Below, in pieces: positions 1 through 8,292 of a stretch of 16,610 bases of DNA. Made by a program: the position numbers and the translations under genes. How positions within the stretch are numbered: position 1 is the first letter of the stretch; every line of letters begins with the position of its first letter. The notes under the pieces are model-generated. The model saw nothing but the letters and a program-made list of their open reading frames with translations. It was not told where the DNA came from and did no database searches. The stretch is from Phialocephala subalpina (lineage: Eukaryota > Ascomycota > Leotiomycetes > Helotiales > Mollisiaceae): assembly GCA_900073065.1 (NCBI GenBank), contig FJOG01000085.1:45630-62239 (forward strand). The letters are read 5' to 3'.

Positions 1-2
1 TC

Positions 3-898
3 CAGACTAACGACGGAGACCTCGATAGCGATGATGATTATGACGACGAGCTTTGCCACTCTCCATCATGGTATCGCTTCGGACCAAGCCCCGCCAACAG
101 CCATGGTGACGACGTCCTCCCAAACTTCGCAAGACCTTATTACGTCGCGCAAGTTGAAGACGCCTACCGTGACCGGGAATTCCATAACATCATTAGCAAG
201 GAGGACATTGATAGTGAAGTTTATTACATGGTGGACTGGGTTCCGACCTTGGTGCGAGGCCATATATTACGGAAAGCATAAGCATAGCCGCTAATTAGCA
301 GCTTTGAAGCTCGATGCCAATCTTACAAAGAAGGGGGGAAGGGGCACGGGGATAACCGATCCAATGGATATGGAGCCACGGATGGGATACAACAAAGGAA
401 ACGTCGAGGCCGGCCTAGGAACCAGGTGTGAGGTTACTAACTGCTGATTTGAGGAGGAACAAGAAGGGTCAAGGTAACGGCGCCAGGAGAGGGACTGGGG
501 GTGGCACGAGACACCGAAGTCTCGCACGGTACACTGCATCCCGGATCACCTACAGGGCCAGACGTCAACAGAGATGTACAAGCTATGAGTGTCAGAGACG
601 TGATCAAACAGGCCCGAGCAAATGCCACTGCCACCAAGGCTGCTTCGAAACTACTTTGGTCCAAGGGTAAATAAGTCCACCCCTTGAGGGTTCTCAAGCA
701 CGGACGGAGCAAGGGCTTTGGGCCAATCAGTGCGCTGTTCTGGTCGATTTTGCATGTAGAAAGCTCTAGAAGTATAAACCCTCAGGGGGTGGACTTATTT
801 ACCCTTGGACCAAAGTATCTTCCGCCACAGATGGACACGCAGCCGCTCAAGCTCTGTGTACCTACTTGTCCCTAGGCATCTGCCGGGCGAATATCTAA
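3..898 (+). pseudogene. Chromodomain-like / AT-hook protein relic, MITE-disrupted
   Basis: One frame is open from the window edge to a TAA at 279. It has an acidic Asp-rich stretch (about 20-50), then a segment at 171-242 with the YYMVDW pattern of a chromodomain beta-strand core. In-frame stops follow at 279 (TAA) and 285 (TAG), and the same frame continues with a Phe-Glu-Ala-Arg-Cys segment like the helix that closes chromodomains. Next is an AT-hook, RRGRPR, at 402-419. Stops cluster at 429-452, then the frame is open again to the MITE. Removing the MITE plus one TA joins the frame to 818-895, ending at TAA 896-898. Chromodomains bind methylated histone tails and AT-hooks bind AT-rich DNA, so a chromatin role is inferred. 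The stops at 279 and 285 are single C-to-T changes from CAA and CAG. The cluster at 429-452 may be a damaged intron. The 5' end lies outside the window. Confidence 0.55.
654..815. mobile_element. 162-bp TA-flanked MITE (Tc1/mariner-pogo type)
   Basis: The two ends are inverted copies of about 39 bp. The left arm (654-692) begins CTTTGGTCCAAGGGTAAATA and the right arm (777-815) is its reverse complement, with one clear difference inside the C/G run. Each end is bounded by TA (652-653 and 816-817), the target duplication of Tc1/mariner-superfamily elements, which in fungi include pogo/Fot1-like transposons. The interior of about 85 bp has no coding potential, so this is a non-autonomous element needing a transposase in trans. 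It lies inside the chromodomain/AT-hook relic. Deleting the element plus one TA leaves an uninterrupted codon frame across the site. The superfamily call rests on TSD and TIR structure only. Confidence 0.85.
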
Positions 899-1438
899 TG
901 AGGACCTTATCCTTCTATCGGCTAGTCCTGGCGCGGGAGTAGGTATGGTCAAGGGAAGCGGCGTTCAGAGAGAGGAGGATAGGGGATCAGATGCATAAGT
1001 AAAACACCACAAACGAAAATGGAGAAGTTGACATCGGAAGCAGACAGAGGCGCAATTATTGGCGTCCTGGTATCATTGTCTCATACAGTTTCCCGATTCC
1101 CTTTGTAGCCACAAAAATAAACGCCGCACTAATGCAATTGCCTGTTCCTCCTTCCTCAGACGGCTTATCGCTCTCCTGAATGCATTTATCATCCCATCGT
1201 ATATTATATCATGGTCTCGGTCTTGGCGCTTCTCAAGACTTCACTGTTCCCGCACCCAGAAAATTCAAGTCTGAGCTTGTCTTAGGCGGATCTCTTATAA
1301 GCGGCGAAAGGATTGCGCCTAAAGAGGACCTTGAGCTTTCTCGACGCAGTGCTGAGCGGTACTTGCAAGTATATTCCTATTTTTTCGCCCTATCGGTTGC
1401 TGTTTTAGCGTAGTTCGTGATGTGAGCGCGGGAGGAGC
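899..1438. other. Intergenic region with one unassigned open stretch
   Basis: No gene can be called with confidence. A plus-strand frame is open from an ATG at 1180 to 1413 (77 codons). Its centre, about 1210-1370, looks protein-like, with mixed charged residues and an Arg-Ser-Ala-Glu-Arg-Tyr run, but I recognise no domain. The reading may be accidental or a short relic. The segment 1051-1213 is one arm of a diverged inverted duplication and is listed separately. Confidence 0.4.
1051..1213 (+). repeat. Dispersed repeat, copy 1 (inverted relative to 8361-8567)
   Basis: The plus strand here matches the minus strand of 8361-8567. Shared blocks include CCTGGTATCATTGT, ATGCAATTGCCTGTTCCTC and TGAATGCATTTATCATCCCA, in the same order. 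The other copy carries an extra C/A-rich insertion (a G-run on the plus strand). Similarity fades just after the shared ATTATATC. The match continues across non-coding blocks, so this is a DNA repeat and not conserved protein coding. It could be a MITE, an LTR fragment or a duplicated promoter segment. I see no terminal inverted repeats or clean target duplication. Confidence 0.7.
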
Positions 1439-3084
1439 TTAGGTGGGTATTCGGGTAACGGGTGACGGTAATGCATCTGGCAAGGCAGGGAAGGTACTAG
1501 ATTCGTAGTATATATCGATAGTTATCTGCTCCTCAACATTAAGAGTCACTATTTTGGCTAAATCGCCTCCCTCGCGGCATGCATAGTCAAGCCTCTTGCA
1601 CTACTCTCTAGATATGTAGAGACGGTTTGTCAAGTCAGGCAATTAGTCTAAGGCCAAACCAGTTAACATTTTATATATAATAATACCTAGCGACCAGATG
1701 TCGACTCGGAAGTCTTGCGGGGCGTCAGAATATACCTCAAGTGCCTAGTAGAGTGGAGTTCCAACGAACGTGGCCTTCGTATCTATTTCTTTGGAGAAGC
1801 TAAAGTCGGTTAAACTAAAGATAGGATTTGTAAAGATATCCGTAAAAAGGATATTTTCTGGCTTGATATCTCGATAGAGGATTTTCTTTCCATGTAGATA
1901 GTGCAGACTACTAATAATATGCCGAGAGACATAAGTAATTTGTTTATTCGTCATTTTCGTATATTAACTCCTCTTATCGTCCAAAAAGCTGCGGAGTGAT
2001 CTATTAGCAGTAGACATGAATATTTCGACTGGCTCTCCAAACTCTTAGCCCTGTGAATACTTGTATTTAATAATATGCGTCTATATCTAATCATGAGCTA
2101 ATACCCCAAGTATAACAAATAATTCGGTAAACTCACGTGTGACAACTTGGCCAATAATTCAACTTCGCGTTTAAAGGTTTCCTTTGTCTCCTTTTCTTTC
2201 TCTCGTTCGATATTAATAATCTTAATAACTATTATATTACCCCATTGAAGATCAAAGACTCGGCTCACGCGCCCGAAGCTTCCTTTCCCTAAGTACTTAA
2301 GCTTATAGTACGTTATTAAATCACGGATTTTATGTTTAAGTATTTGAGGTGTTTAAACTCGAGTTTAATAACGAGTTGGCGGAAGACTTATAGTGGGAAA
2401 AGTCAGTATATAATCGGCAAGTAATTTCCTAGTGGTTAGTACTTTCTTCTCTTTAGTATACCGGTTCTACCACCCATTTAACACGATTAGCGCCGGAAAG
2501 ATAATGATAAAATTAAGTTTATTTTTGTCTGAGAACTAAAGGAGAAATTCAGTAGGTCTAATGGCGAGGTCTTAATCCCCTCTTTTAAGAATTGCTCGTT
2601 GTCTAAAAGTGCCAGTGGATTTGCTAAGGAATTCCCATAGATTAAAATCGATTTGCCGAGGATATATGCTCGTTGTACTACTAGAAGAATCATCTCGTAG
2701 TATAAGGGTGTTTTTCTCCAAAAAGAACTAGCACTATTTTCGTGAAAACTGCCGTGAAAGCGGTTTTAGGAGTTCTAAAGGGTCGCAAACCACACTATAA
2801 GCCCTATCCCTTCCAAACGACAATATATAATCGAGTTTGAAATAGTTATCGAAAGTAACAATGATTCTATTCGTGCCATTTAGGCTAAAGATTACGCACT
2901 CTCGATTCCGGGTGTCGTTGATAATTACTCGTGCTATATCATTCTTTGGAGATATCTGGAACTAACGCCTATCTACTATAGGAACATCTAGTGATGTTTT
3001 TAAAAGAAATCAAAAGGAATGATCAGAATATGCATAAAAGCATTATCGCCCAAAGAAGCTAGCAATTGCGAACGCATTTCCCAT
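1439..3084 (-). pseudogene. FHA-domain Ser/Thr protein kinase, RIP-decayed
   Basis: From a possible ATG at 3084-3082 the minus strand keeps one frame through a FHA domain and a kinase domain, with one intron and no frameshift. FHA signs are FGRD (Arg codon 2811-2809), SRQF (2757-2746) and LRDDSS near 2700. Kinase signs are the glycine loop GKGSFGRV (2289-2266), the IVIK lysine, an intron at 2081-2136 (GTGAGT donor, TATAG acceptor), YRDIKPEN (Asp codon 1870-1868), DFS in place of DFG (1807-1799), GTPLY, and DIWSLGI near 1700. Fifteen in-frame stops interrupt it: fourteen TAA/TAG and one TGA (3012-3010). FHA-kinases (Rad53/Dun1/Mek1 type) bind phosphothreonine and act in DNA-damage or meiotic signalling; the role of this member is unknown. 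Nothing typical of kinase subdomain X or later is visible after 1600, although the frame stays open to TAA 1441-1439, so the C-lobe looks incomplete. The next gene is transcribed divergently. Confidence 0.82.
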
Positions 3085-3406
3085 GAAGTTATATCGATCA
3101 AGACAGCGGCTGCCTATTTAATAAGCGCTTAATGTATTTGTTCTATTGGCACATCCAAGCCCTTGTTTGCAGCTATCCATGTATCAACTGAAATCATTCG
3201 CCAATAAAGTCCCAACGCCAACGAAATATTTGGGGTTCCCCGCTTACTTATGCGACTAAATTAATTAGTCATTATTTTGGCTCGTAGTCAATACTACCTA
3301 ATATTTTTCACCACAACGTCGACATGGACATCGACAATCATATTCTTTTTTTTCTCCTCTATTCACGAAAACCGCAATCAAATAAATAACCCCCTTATTA
3401 ACACCA
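3085..3406. promoter_or_regulatory. Divergent intergenic region between two relics
   Basis: This 322-bp gap separates the presumed starts of the minus-strand FHA-kinase relic and the plus-strand unknown relic, so it should hold both promoters if the pair was once active. It is AT-rich. An imperfect palindrome with six-base arms (GACTAA..TTAGTC) lies at 3254-3270. No clear TATA box survives. The promoter role is inferred from gene orientation only. Confidence 0.35.
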
Positions 3407-4483
3407 ATGGATTTAAACATGAATACATTAAAAAGTAAACTCAACGCTATACTAAACAAACCCACCGAAAATCCCACCTCCCGTCCCGCGTCGCCGTCAT
3501 TGGCCAACACTTCCTCCGAAGCTCTTCAATATTATTTAGTAGTCTATCGAAAGCCCTTTACCGAAGAAGAATAAGCATAAAGAAACAAAAAAAGCGAATA
3601 CTTGCGAACTCTATTTTAAGGCGATAAACCGACGCGAAAAGCGCATAAAGAACAATTCGAGTAAAAATATAAAGCACTTGAAAGTCTTGCGATGCGTAGT
3701 TGGGGTATGTGCGAAGAGTACGAGAAGGAAGCCCTTAGATTTGCGGCGCTTCGCACAGCGGAAGACGGTTCGAGGAATATTTTAATAGAAAGATATATAC
3801 CGACGTGGACTAAGAATGATTAACGAGCTTTGGAATTTCAGCGGCAAAAGGAAGACTATTTTCAATTAGTGGATAAGTTATCGATATTTTTGACTAGTGA
3901 CGAGGAATCTGAAAGTGAAAAGGTCTTACGTTATCGATTGCGGAACTTGAAAACTTTTTTGCAATTTTACGATTCTTAGTGGTACGAATCCTTCAGCCGT
4001 CTGCGGGAAAATGCGGATAAGAGGAAGCAGCGGACATAGGACCCGGTAGAGATCGAAATTAACGATCACGATTCTAAGGTGCAAGGAACCTTCCACAATA
4101 CCCTGAGTGGCAGAGAGTAAGTGGATCGACCGGTAGGAAACGAATCTCCTTGCCTAGTCGACTCACCGAAAGCTTCTAAACCTGCTGGGAACAAGCGAAT
4201 AGGGCCTCGGCGGCGACTAAACATCTCTGCTAATGCAGCAGAATCCTAATCTTCGCCTGTTGGCGGAACTTCACGCAGAAGCCGGCGAACACGACCGCCT
4301 GTCCTTAGTATAGCTGAGGATCCAACCGTAACAGCTTCTGCGAACCTCTCTAAACGTGTACTCCGATAAAGACTTGGGCGCAACGTTGAAAACAACATTG
4401 TAGTAACCGGGAGCTCTGCAAAACCTCAAAGCGTATCAAAGAGACGAGCCAAGACTACACGCCGGAAGGTTGGGAAAGACTGA
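3407..4483 (+). pseudogene. Unrecognised 358-codon protein, RIP-decayed
   Basis: Starting at ATG 3407 (second ATG 3419), one frame runs 1,077 nt to TGA 4481-4483 without a frameshift. It is cut by ten in-frame stops at 3572, 3578, 3617, 3662, 3821, 3977, 4037, 4118, 4247 and 4367. All ten are TAA or TAG, each one C-to-T change from a Gln codon (or G-to-A from Trp for TAG). Between the stops the sequence is clearly protein-like: a Ser/Thr/Pro/Asn-rich N-terminus, a long charged and aromatic middle rich in Glu, Lys, Arg, Leu and Tyr (about 3540-4040) that suggests helices or coiled coil, and a basic Arg/Lys/Ser-rich tail (about 4180-4480) that could be a nuclear-localisation or DNA-binding region. 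I recognise no family. It is divergent from the FHA-kinase relic. Confidence 0.72.
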
Positions 4484-4918
4484 ACTATTGCCTTCATATT
4501 TGATATGCATCTTCTTCTTTCGACCCTTTCTCGCAAGTATTCGCACGGTGCGGATATCGCAAAGACTTGCTTCATCGATTGTCTCCTCTTGCAAACAGGC
4601 TAGTTGCATTCATACTATTCGCTTATATCATCGATCTCGTCCACGTACGGCATAGGCGAATTATTAAGTTAATTTATCAAGGTATGATTTTTAAGTTTAT
4701 AGTATTGTGTGTGGTAATAGATGGATTATGCGATTTTTTGTTGAATTTTTTATAGGTTGGTATTTATATTTAAAATTTGTAATATATTAGGAAATCCCCT
4801 TCTCTCTCTCTCCCTTGTACGCATACACCCTTTATCATAAGCAACAACTTAATCACCCCCGATCCTTTCGAAGACTAGAGCTATTGCCAACTCTTTTGCA
4901 GTTCCCGTGCCAGCTTGA
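4484..4918. other. AT-rich intergenic region with short CT repeat
   Basis: No gene is supported. Two overlapping short plus-strand readings (4470-4755) lack domain or codon evidence. The centre, 4660-4790, is strongly AT-rich and resembles the decayed block to its left. A short CT-repeat tract lies at about 4800-4814. Confidence 0.5.
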
Positions 4919-5152
4919 CACCACTCCTTCTGCCGCTTTGATGAACTCGCTGCCGAAACGGAGACAATCGAGGAAGTGATAACGAGAAGTGACGGATTAC
5001 GGAGCAACGACTTGTACAAGAACTTCGTCTATCGGATATCGAAGGAGCGAGAACGACTCGAAGACGAATCGAGGAGTACGGAAGGCTCTGCCACTGCCGA
5101 CATCAGGACAATGGCCCACGAGATCGTCGGTCAAAGTGAGAAGACTGGGTAA
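4919..5152 (+). other. Weak coding fragment, charged
   Basis: The plus frame is open from just after a TGA at 4916-4918 to TAA 5150-5152, 77 codons. The reading has protein-like composition: an acidic start (Phe-Asp-Glu-Leu-Ala-Ala-Glu) followed by a Lys/Arg/Glu-rich helix-like segment around 4990-5070. There is no ATG near the start, and an open reading also precedes the TGA (back to about 4860), so this may be an exon or relic. I recognise no family. It could be chance. Confidence 0.25.
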
Positions 5153-5513
5153 CGAGATGTTGGCGATGGCATGGCTCACAGTGCTCTGAGAGCAGACGGG
5201 AGAGGCTTTTCATGCGATGTGCCATTTCTTTCTGATGCCCTGGGACTTGCAATGATGCAATGGCAGTTGTGGGCGGTACATGGTACAAAGGGCAAAATGG
5301 GAGGACGGGCCAATCTTCGTTCACCGTTACCTGTGGCCGGGATCATATATGCGAATGGGACGGACCGTGGTCACTTTGTAATACGCAAGACCGTTCTACT
5401 CATGTGCAATGAACATATTGGGTTTTCAGCGTCGCATCAAGTTGGTCTTGACCACAGTTCAAGCTCCATCCTCGGGAACGGTGTATGGTATCAAAAGTGA
5501 GGCGGCTGTCAGT
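5153..5513. other. Intergenic region beyond the HET gene stop
   Basis: A plus-strand reading from ATG 5171 to 5500 (109 codons) has odd composition and no recognisable motif. On the minus strand I looked for the missing C-terminal half of the HET protein and found nothing like it. The stretch is best described as non-coding, probably the sequence joined to the HET gene when it lost its 3' part. Confidence 0.4.
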
Positions 5514-6706
5514 CTAATCCGTTGACTTCAGGAGGATGGGGAAGCAGGGCGGGAAGGGCAATGATAATGATGGACGTTTGGGGTTTTTGGGTAACGCAGC
5601 AATAAATGGATGATGAGTGAGCATTTCGCAACGTATCCCACCGCCGCACTCGAAGTAAGTTTGGCTCTTCGTGAAATGGATCGTTCGGCGTGACAAGGCT
5701 CGTTCCTGTAGCACCCATGCCCGTTTATTCAAGACCCCCTTCATCACGTCGCCATCGAAGTCTTCTTCAATCGATGTGCAAACGTAGACTTTGCCATGTG
5801 AGGACTTGGGCACCATCACATATTGCGATCCTTTCTCTTCCAGCCGGTTGAGAAATCCTTCGGTTGAGTCTTTAGCAGAGGTGGCAGCTATCGTACAGTA
5901 AGCATTCTTGAAGACTGCTTCCATCTTCGTAGCTTCAACAGCCCAGTCTCCGCCCTCTCCTTGAATAATGCAGAGCGAATCGATCCAGAGATATCGCTGG
6001 CCGAGTTCTCGAGTGACGCTGATTGCATCTTGAAATGTCCGTGGCAATTCTTTAACTAGGAATCCTTGCGTCCTCCATTCCTTCTCGTTGCTGGTAGTAG
6101 TACGCGACTTTTCCCTCTGTTTTTCCGAAAGCGTGCCCCAGCAATGGGACAGAGCAATGTATTGCGCTCCTTCACTCGTATTTTCTTTGTCTGTCAAAAC
6201 AAGGCACGCAGTGTAGCCATCTCCCACGTCAATGACTCGGGTTGGCATCCGACTTCTATCGGGATCAGGACAGCATCCACCGCTTCGCGAGCATTGGCCT
6301 TCGTCACATATTCGAATCCATTCCCTGATTAGTTCCAAATGGAGCGAGCTTCTAGAATTACCTTTGGGGTTTGAAATGTGTTGTAGAAATCTAGTAAATC
6401 TGTGTTTTGGCTTCGAATCTAAATAGTATTAGCATCTATCCAGCACAACAAAGTAGAGCACAGACCTCGTACGGCACCAATCCTTACGTATTGCGAAGCT
6501 TCAGACAGCCGAATCTCGGGATTTTTGTTCCTAGCCTCCTCGGGGATTTTGGAGAGGATTTGACACAGATCACAGCTGTTCTTTAGATAAGGTAACGAAG
6601 AGAGATAGGTCCCTAGGTCGATCGTGCGACAGCGATTGCATAATTTTGAAGACAAATCCAACCGGATTTTGCTGTCAGGCGAGTGGGTCCATTTGTTCTT
6701 GGCTTC
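5514..6706 (-). CDS. HET-domain protein (heterokaryon incompatibility), partial
   Basis: The HET domain is unmistakable. Exon A (6706-6466) holds the N-terminal LCNRC and CDLCQ cysteine pairs usual in these proteins. A 47-nt intron (6465-6419, GTCTGT donor, GCTAATAC branch, TTTAG acceptor) joins it in frame to exon B (6418-5514). Exon B contains ELIREW, YIALSHCWGT (about 6161-6132), LWIDSLCIIQ, the A.KME.VF..AYCTIAA block, and the RAWVLQERALSRRTIHF block near the domain end. HET domains trigger cell death when incompatible fungal cells fuse and also occur on fungal NLR-like receptors. Exon A has no in-frame ATG. A possible upstream intron (6766-6707, GTAAGT donor) leads to an exon with an immediate in-frame TAG, so the 5' end is unresolved. 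After the FECGGG motif the protein ends in about 45 unrelated Pro/Leu-rich residues. Many HET proteins have a long C-terminal region, so a 3' truncation is likely. Confidence 0.85.
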
Positions 6707-6847
6707 CTGTATTTTTTAATCTATATATGCATTGGATCATATGGAAAAGCGTATAGGCTAACTTACCGCCTAGAAAAGTTTAAAAATACCAATTAGCCAT
6801 ATTACCGGGTTAATTTAATCATACGTACTTCCTAAGACATAACATTA

Positions 6848-6986
6848 GCGACTCTCTTCACTCTGTTTTCGATACTGCTGCTACTTACATCCTGAAATCA
6901 CCACCAAGACGCCTGCGGTCAGCGACTCTGTTCTCTCTGTTCCCGACACTGCTGCTACTTACATCCTGAAATCACCACCAGGACGC
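6848..6986. repeat. Tandem duplication, period 74 bp, two copies
   Basis: Copy 1 begins at 6848 and copy 2 at 6922, both starting GCGACTCT. Both contain the identical core ACTGCTGCTACTTACATCCT followed by GAAATCACCACCA. They differ at several bases nearer the start (mainly T versus C) and at one base near the end. The pair lies just upstream of a TATA-driven gene. Confidence 0.9.
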
Positions 6987-7079
6987 ACCTATCCCTGTGG
7001 GTCGTCTTGTGTGGGTCATCATCTGGCTCGAGTTACAATGGATGATCGATCATTCAACGCTGAGGTGGTCATCCAGCTT

Positions 7080-7103
7080 ACGACCTCATGCAGTTGAGGT
7101 CGT
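7080..7103. promoter_or_regulatory. Perfect palindrome, 9-bp arms
   Basis: ACGACCTCA (7080-7088) and TGAGGTCGT (7095-7103) are exact reverse complements around a six-base spacer. A related half-site, CGAGGTCA, follows at about 7112. Inverted half-sites with a short spacer suit a dimeric DNA-binding protein, and the site lies about 60-85 bp upstream of a TATA box. No specific factor can be named. Confidence 0.5.
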
Positions 7104-7164
7104 TCCAATGTCGAGGTCAACCTTCTGGATCATCATCCAGCCTTCTGGCCTTTTGGCCCAAGGG

Positions 7165-7172
7165 TATATAAA
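7165..7172 (+). promoter_or_regulatory. TATA box
   Basis: TATATAAA lies about 200 bp upstream of the ATG at 7374. With the usual spacing, transcription would start near 7195-7205, giving a leader that contains the intron at 7268-7321 (GTACGT donor, CTGAC branch, GCAG acceptor). Confidence 0.6.
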
Positions 7173-7373
7173 CCCCTCCCCATGACTATTTCTCGACGAA
7201 CCTCACTTTAGTAGTTGCATTCTGCTGGTTGCCTTCCACTAGATAGCACTCTCTGAATTGCAATTTGGTACGTACTACGACTCGACTTCCAATTGTTCGA
7301 ACAATGACCTGACATACGCAGTCGACAGCCACTTTCATCTAGGTACGACTCAAACTGCAGTTCAAATATTCCT

Positions 7374-7682
7374 ATGATGGACACACAATGGACGCAGTCA
7401 GGGCAAAACGTAGACGACTACGTTCCGGTCAACAATTCGGACACGGCTATGATACACGAACTATCGACGCAGTCAACTGAGACCATCCAGAGAGACTTAT
7501 GCTTGGGGGATTTTATTGGCTGCGACGAAATAGCCTCACAATGGAATCTACTGCAGACTGGTCTATTTATTCAACCTCAATACGATGGTGATTCATCTAG
7601 TAGCCATGGATCGCGGATCATGGATCCGACTCCCGATAATTTCTACCCTGTTGAGAACAACTATGTATATGGGAATCCGTAG
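7374..7682 (+). CDS. Small uncharacterised protein, 102 aa
   Basis: The frame runs from tandem ATG codons (7374 and 7377) to TAG 7680-7682. Upstream signals support real transcription: a TATA box at 7165 and a canonical 54-nt intron in the 5' leader at 7268-7321. The product is hydrophilic, rich in Asp, Ser, Thr, Gln, Asn and Tyr, with a net acidic character and few basic residues. It has no signal peptide, membrane segment or recognisable domain. Such composition occurs in acidic activation or disordered regions, but no function can be assigned. It might also be the first exon of a longer gene, since a GTGGTG follows the stop. Its last 90 bases overlap the minus-strand gene ending at 7593. 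Confidence 0.5.
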   Translation: MMDTQWTQSGQNVDDYVPVNNSDTAMIHELSTQSTETIQRDLCLGDFIGCDEIASQWNLLQTGLFIQPQYDGDSSSSHGSRIMDPTPDNFYPVENNYVYGNP

Positions 7683-8292
7683 GTGGTGAACCTGTTCGGC
7701 GAAAGCTTTAGCCAGCCATGCTTTGTCCATCTTGCCGGCTACCGAGGGAGACGTGAAGGTCGTCCAACAGCCAGCAGCTAAAGCAAAATGGACAAGCTCG
7801 CAACATAAGCCACATAAAATGCGATTTGTCGGATGTGGGTGGGTTAAGGAGGAGAGCTCCATAGCCCAAATTCGCATGTGTGATTCATCGTAACGGTCCT
7901 CTGGAATGTAATACAGACTAATTGGAGTGGCACAAGCGAGGCTCCCACCATCTCGTTGATACTGCGACCAAGATAGTGTTAGTATTACCGTCCTTAAAAG
8001 GGTTACTACCCACGTCAACAACAAATTCCCTATCCATCAATTTTTGCATCTCATCAAACCGATTTTTCCGCATTTCCCAATTCTCGTTCTCTTTGCCTCC
8101 ATTTCCCATTGACGCAACGGCCAGCTGTCGATCCCAAGCATTAAGAGCCAGGGCAACACTGCGTCTAACGTAGCCACCTCTTTCACATGGATCATTGTCT
8201 TTCAGCCATTCCAATAGTCTCTTGATATATGTGAACTTGTCATGTCGGTATCCTCCATCGTCAATCACAGCTCGTGCCACGCAGATAGTCAT
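7593..8292 (-). CDS. Uncharacterised two-exon protein, about 215 aa
   Basis: Exon 1 runs from ATG 8292-8290 to 8014, and exon 2 from 7961 to TGA 7595-7593. They are joined by a 52-nt phase-0 intron (8013-7962) with a GTGGGT donor, a perfect TACTAAC branch site and a CGCAG acceptor. That intron, which restores the frame, is the main evidence that the gene is real. Exon 1 encodes a charged helical segment (about RLLEWLKDNDPCERGG) and an Asn/Glu/Lys/Arg-rich stretch. Exon 2 has LACATPISLYY and a Cys/Leu-rich ILCGLCCELVHFALAAGC segment. I recognise no family. The last 30 or so residues, antisense to the plus-strand ORF, look less protein-like, so a further intron after about 7700 may exist. The frame is open about ten codons upstream of the chosen ATG to a TGA at 8325, so an upstream exon is possible. 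Confidence 0.5.

Larger units (their letters stand above)
6767..7164. promoter_or_regulatory. Upstream region with tandem repeat and palindrome
   Basis: No coding sequence is seen. The left part is AT-rich. It is followed by a 74-bp-period tandem duplication (6848-6986) and by a cluster of inverted motifs at 7010-7140, including a perfect nine-base palindrome at 7080-7103. These precede a TATA box and a plus-strand transcript, so the segment is probably its upstream regulatory region; that role is inferred from position. Confidence 0.45.

Noticed and set aside
426..453. GTGTGAG..CTAAC..TTTGAG as an intron in the chromodomain relic
   Set aside because: It would be only 28 nt, too short for a fungal intron. 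Longer alternatives do not keep the frame, so it is left as damaged sequence.
2487..2693. Minus-strand 68-codon frame resembling an independent small gene
   Set aside because: It is an out-of-frame reading of the FHA-kinase relic; the true frame runs through the same bases and links FHA to kinase.
3298..3510. Minus-strand open frame of 70 codons with a hydrophobic stretch and a Cys-rich end
   Set aside because: It overlaps the start of the plus-strand 358-codon relic, whose frame is far longer. The hydrophobic look comes from T-rich antisense of A-rich codons.
5171..5500. Plus-strand ORF of 109 codons with a true ATG
   Set aside because: There is no recognisable motif, odd residue composition and no intron or promoter signals. 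Length alone is not enough in GC-balanced DNA.
6848..6986. Two similar units as a CRISPR-like array
   Set aside because: There are only two copies, directly adjacent and diverged, in a eukaryotic context; it is a simple tandem duplication.
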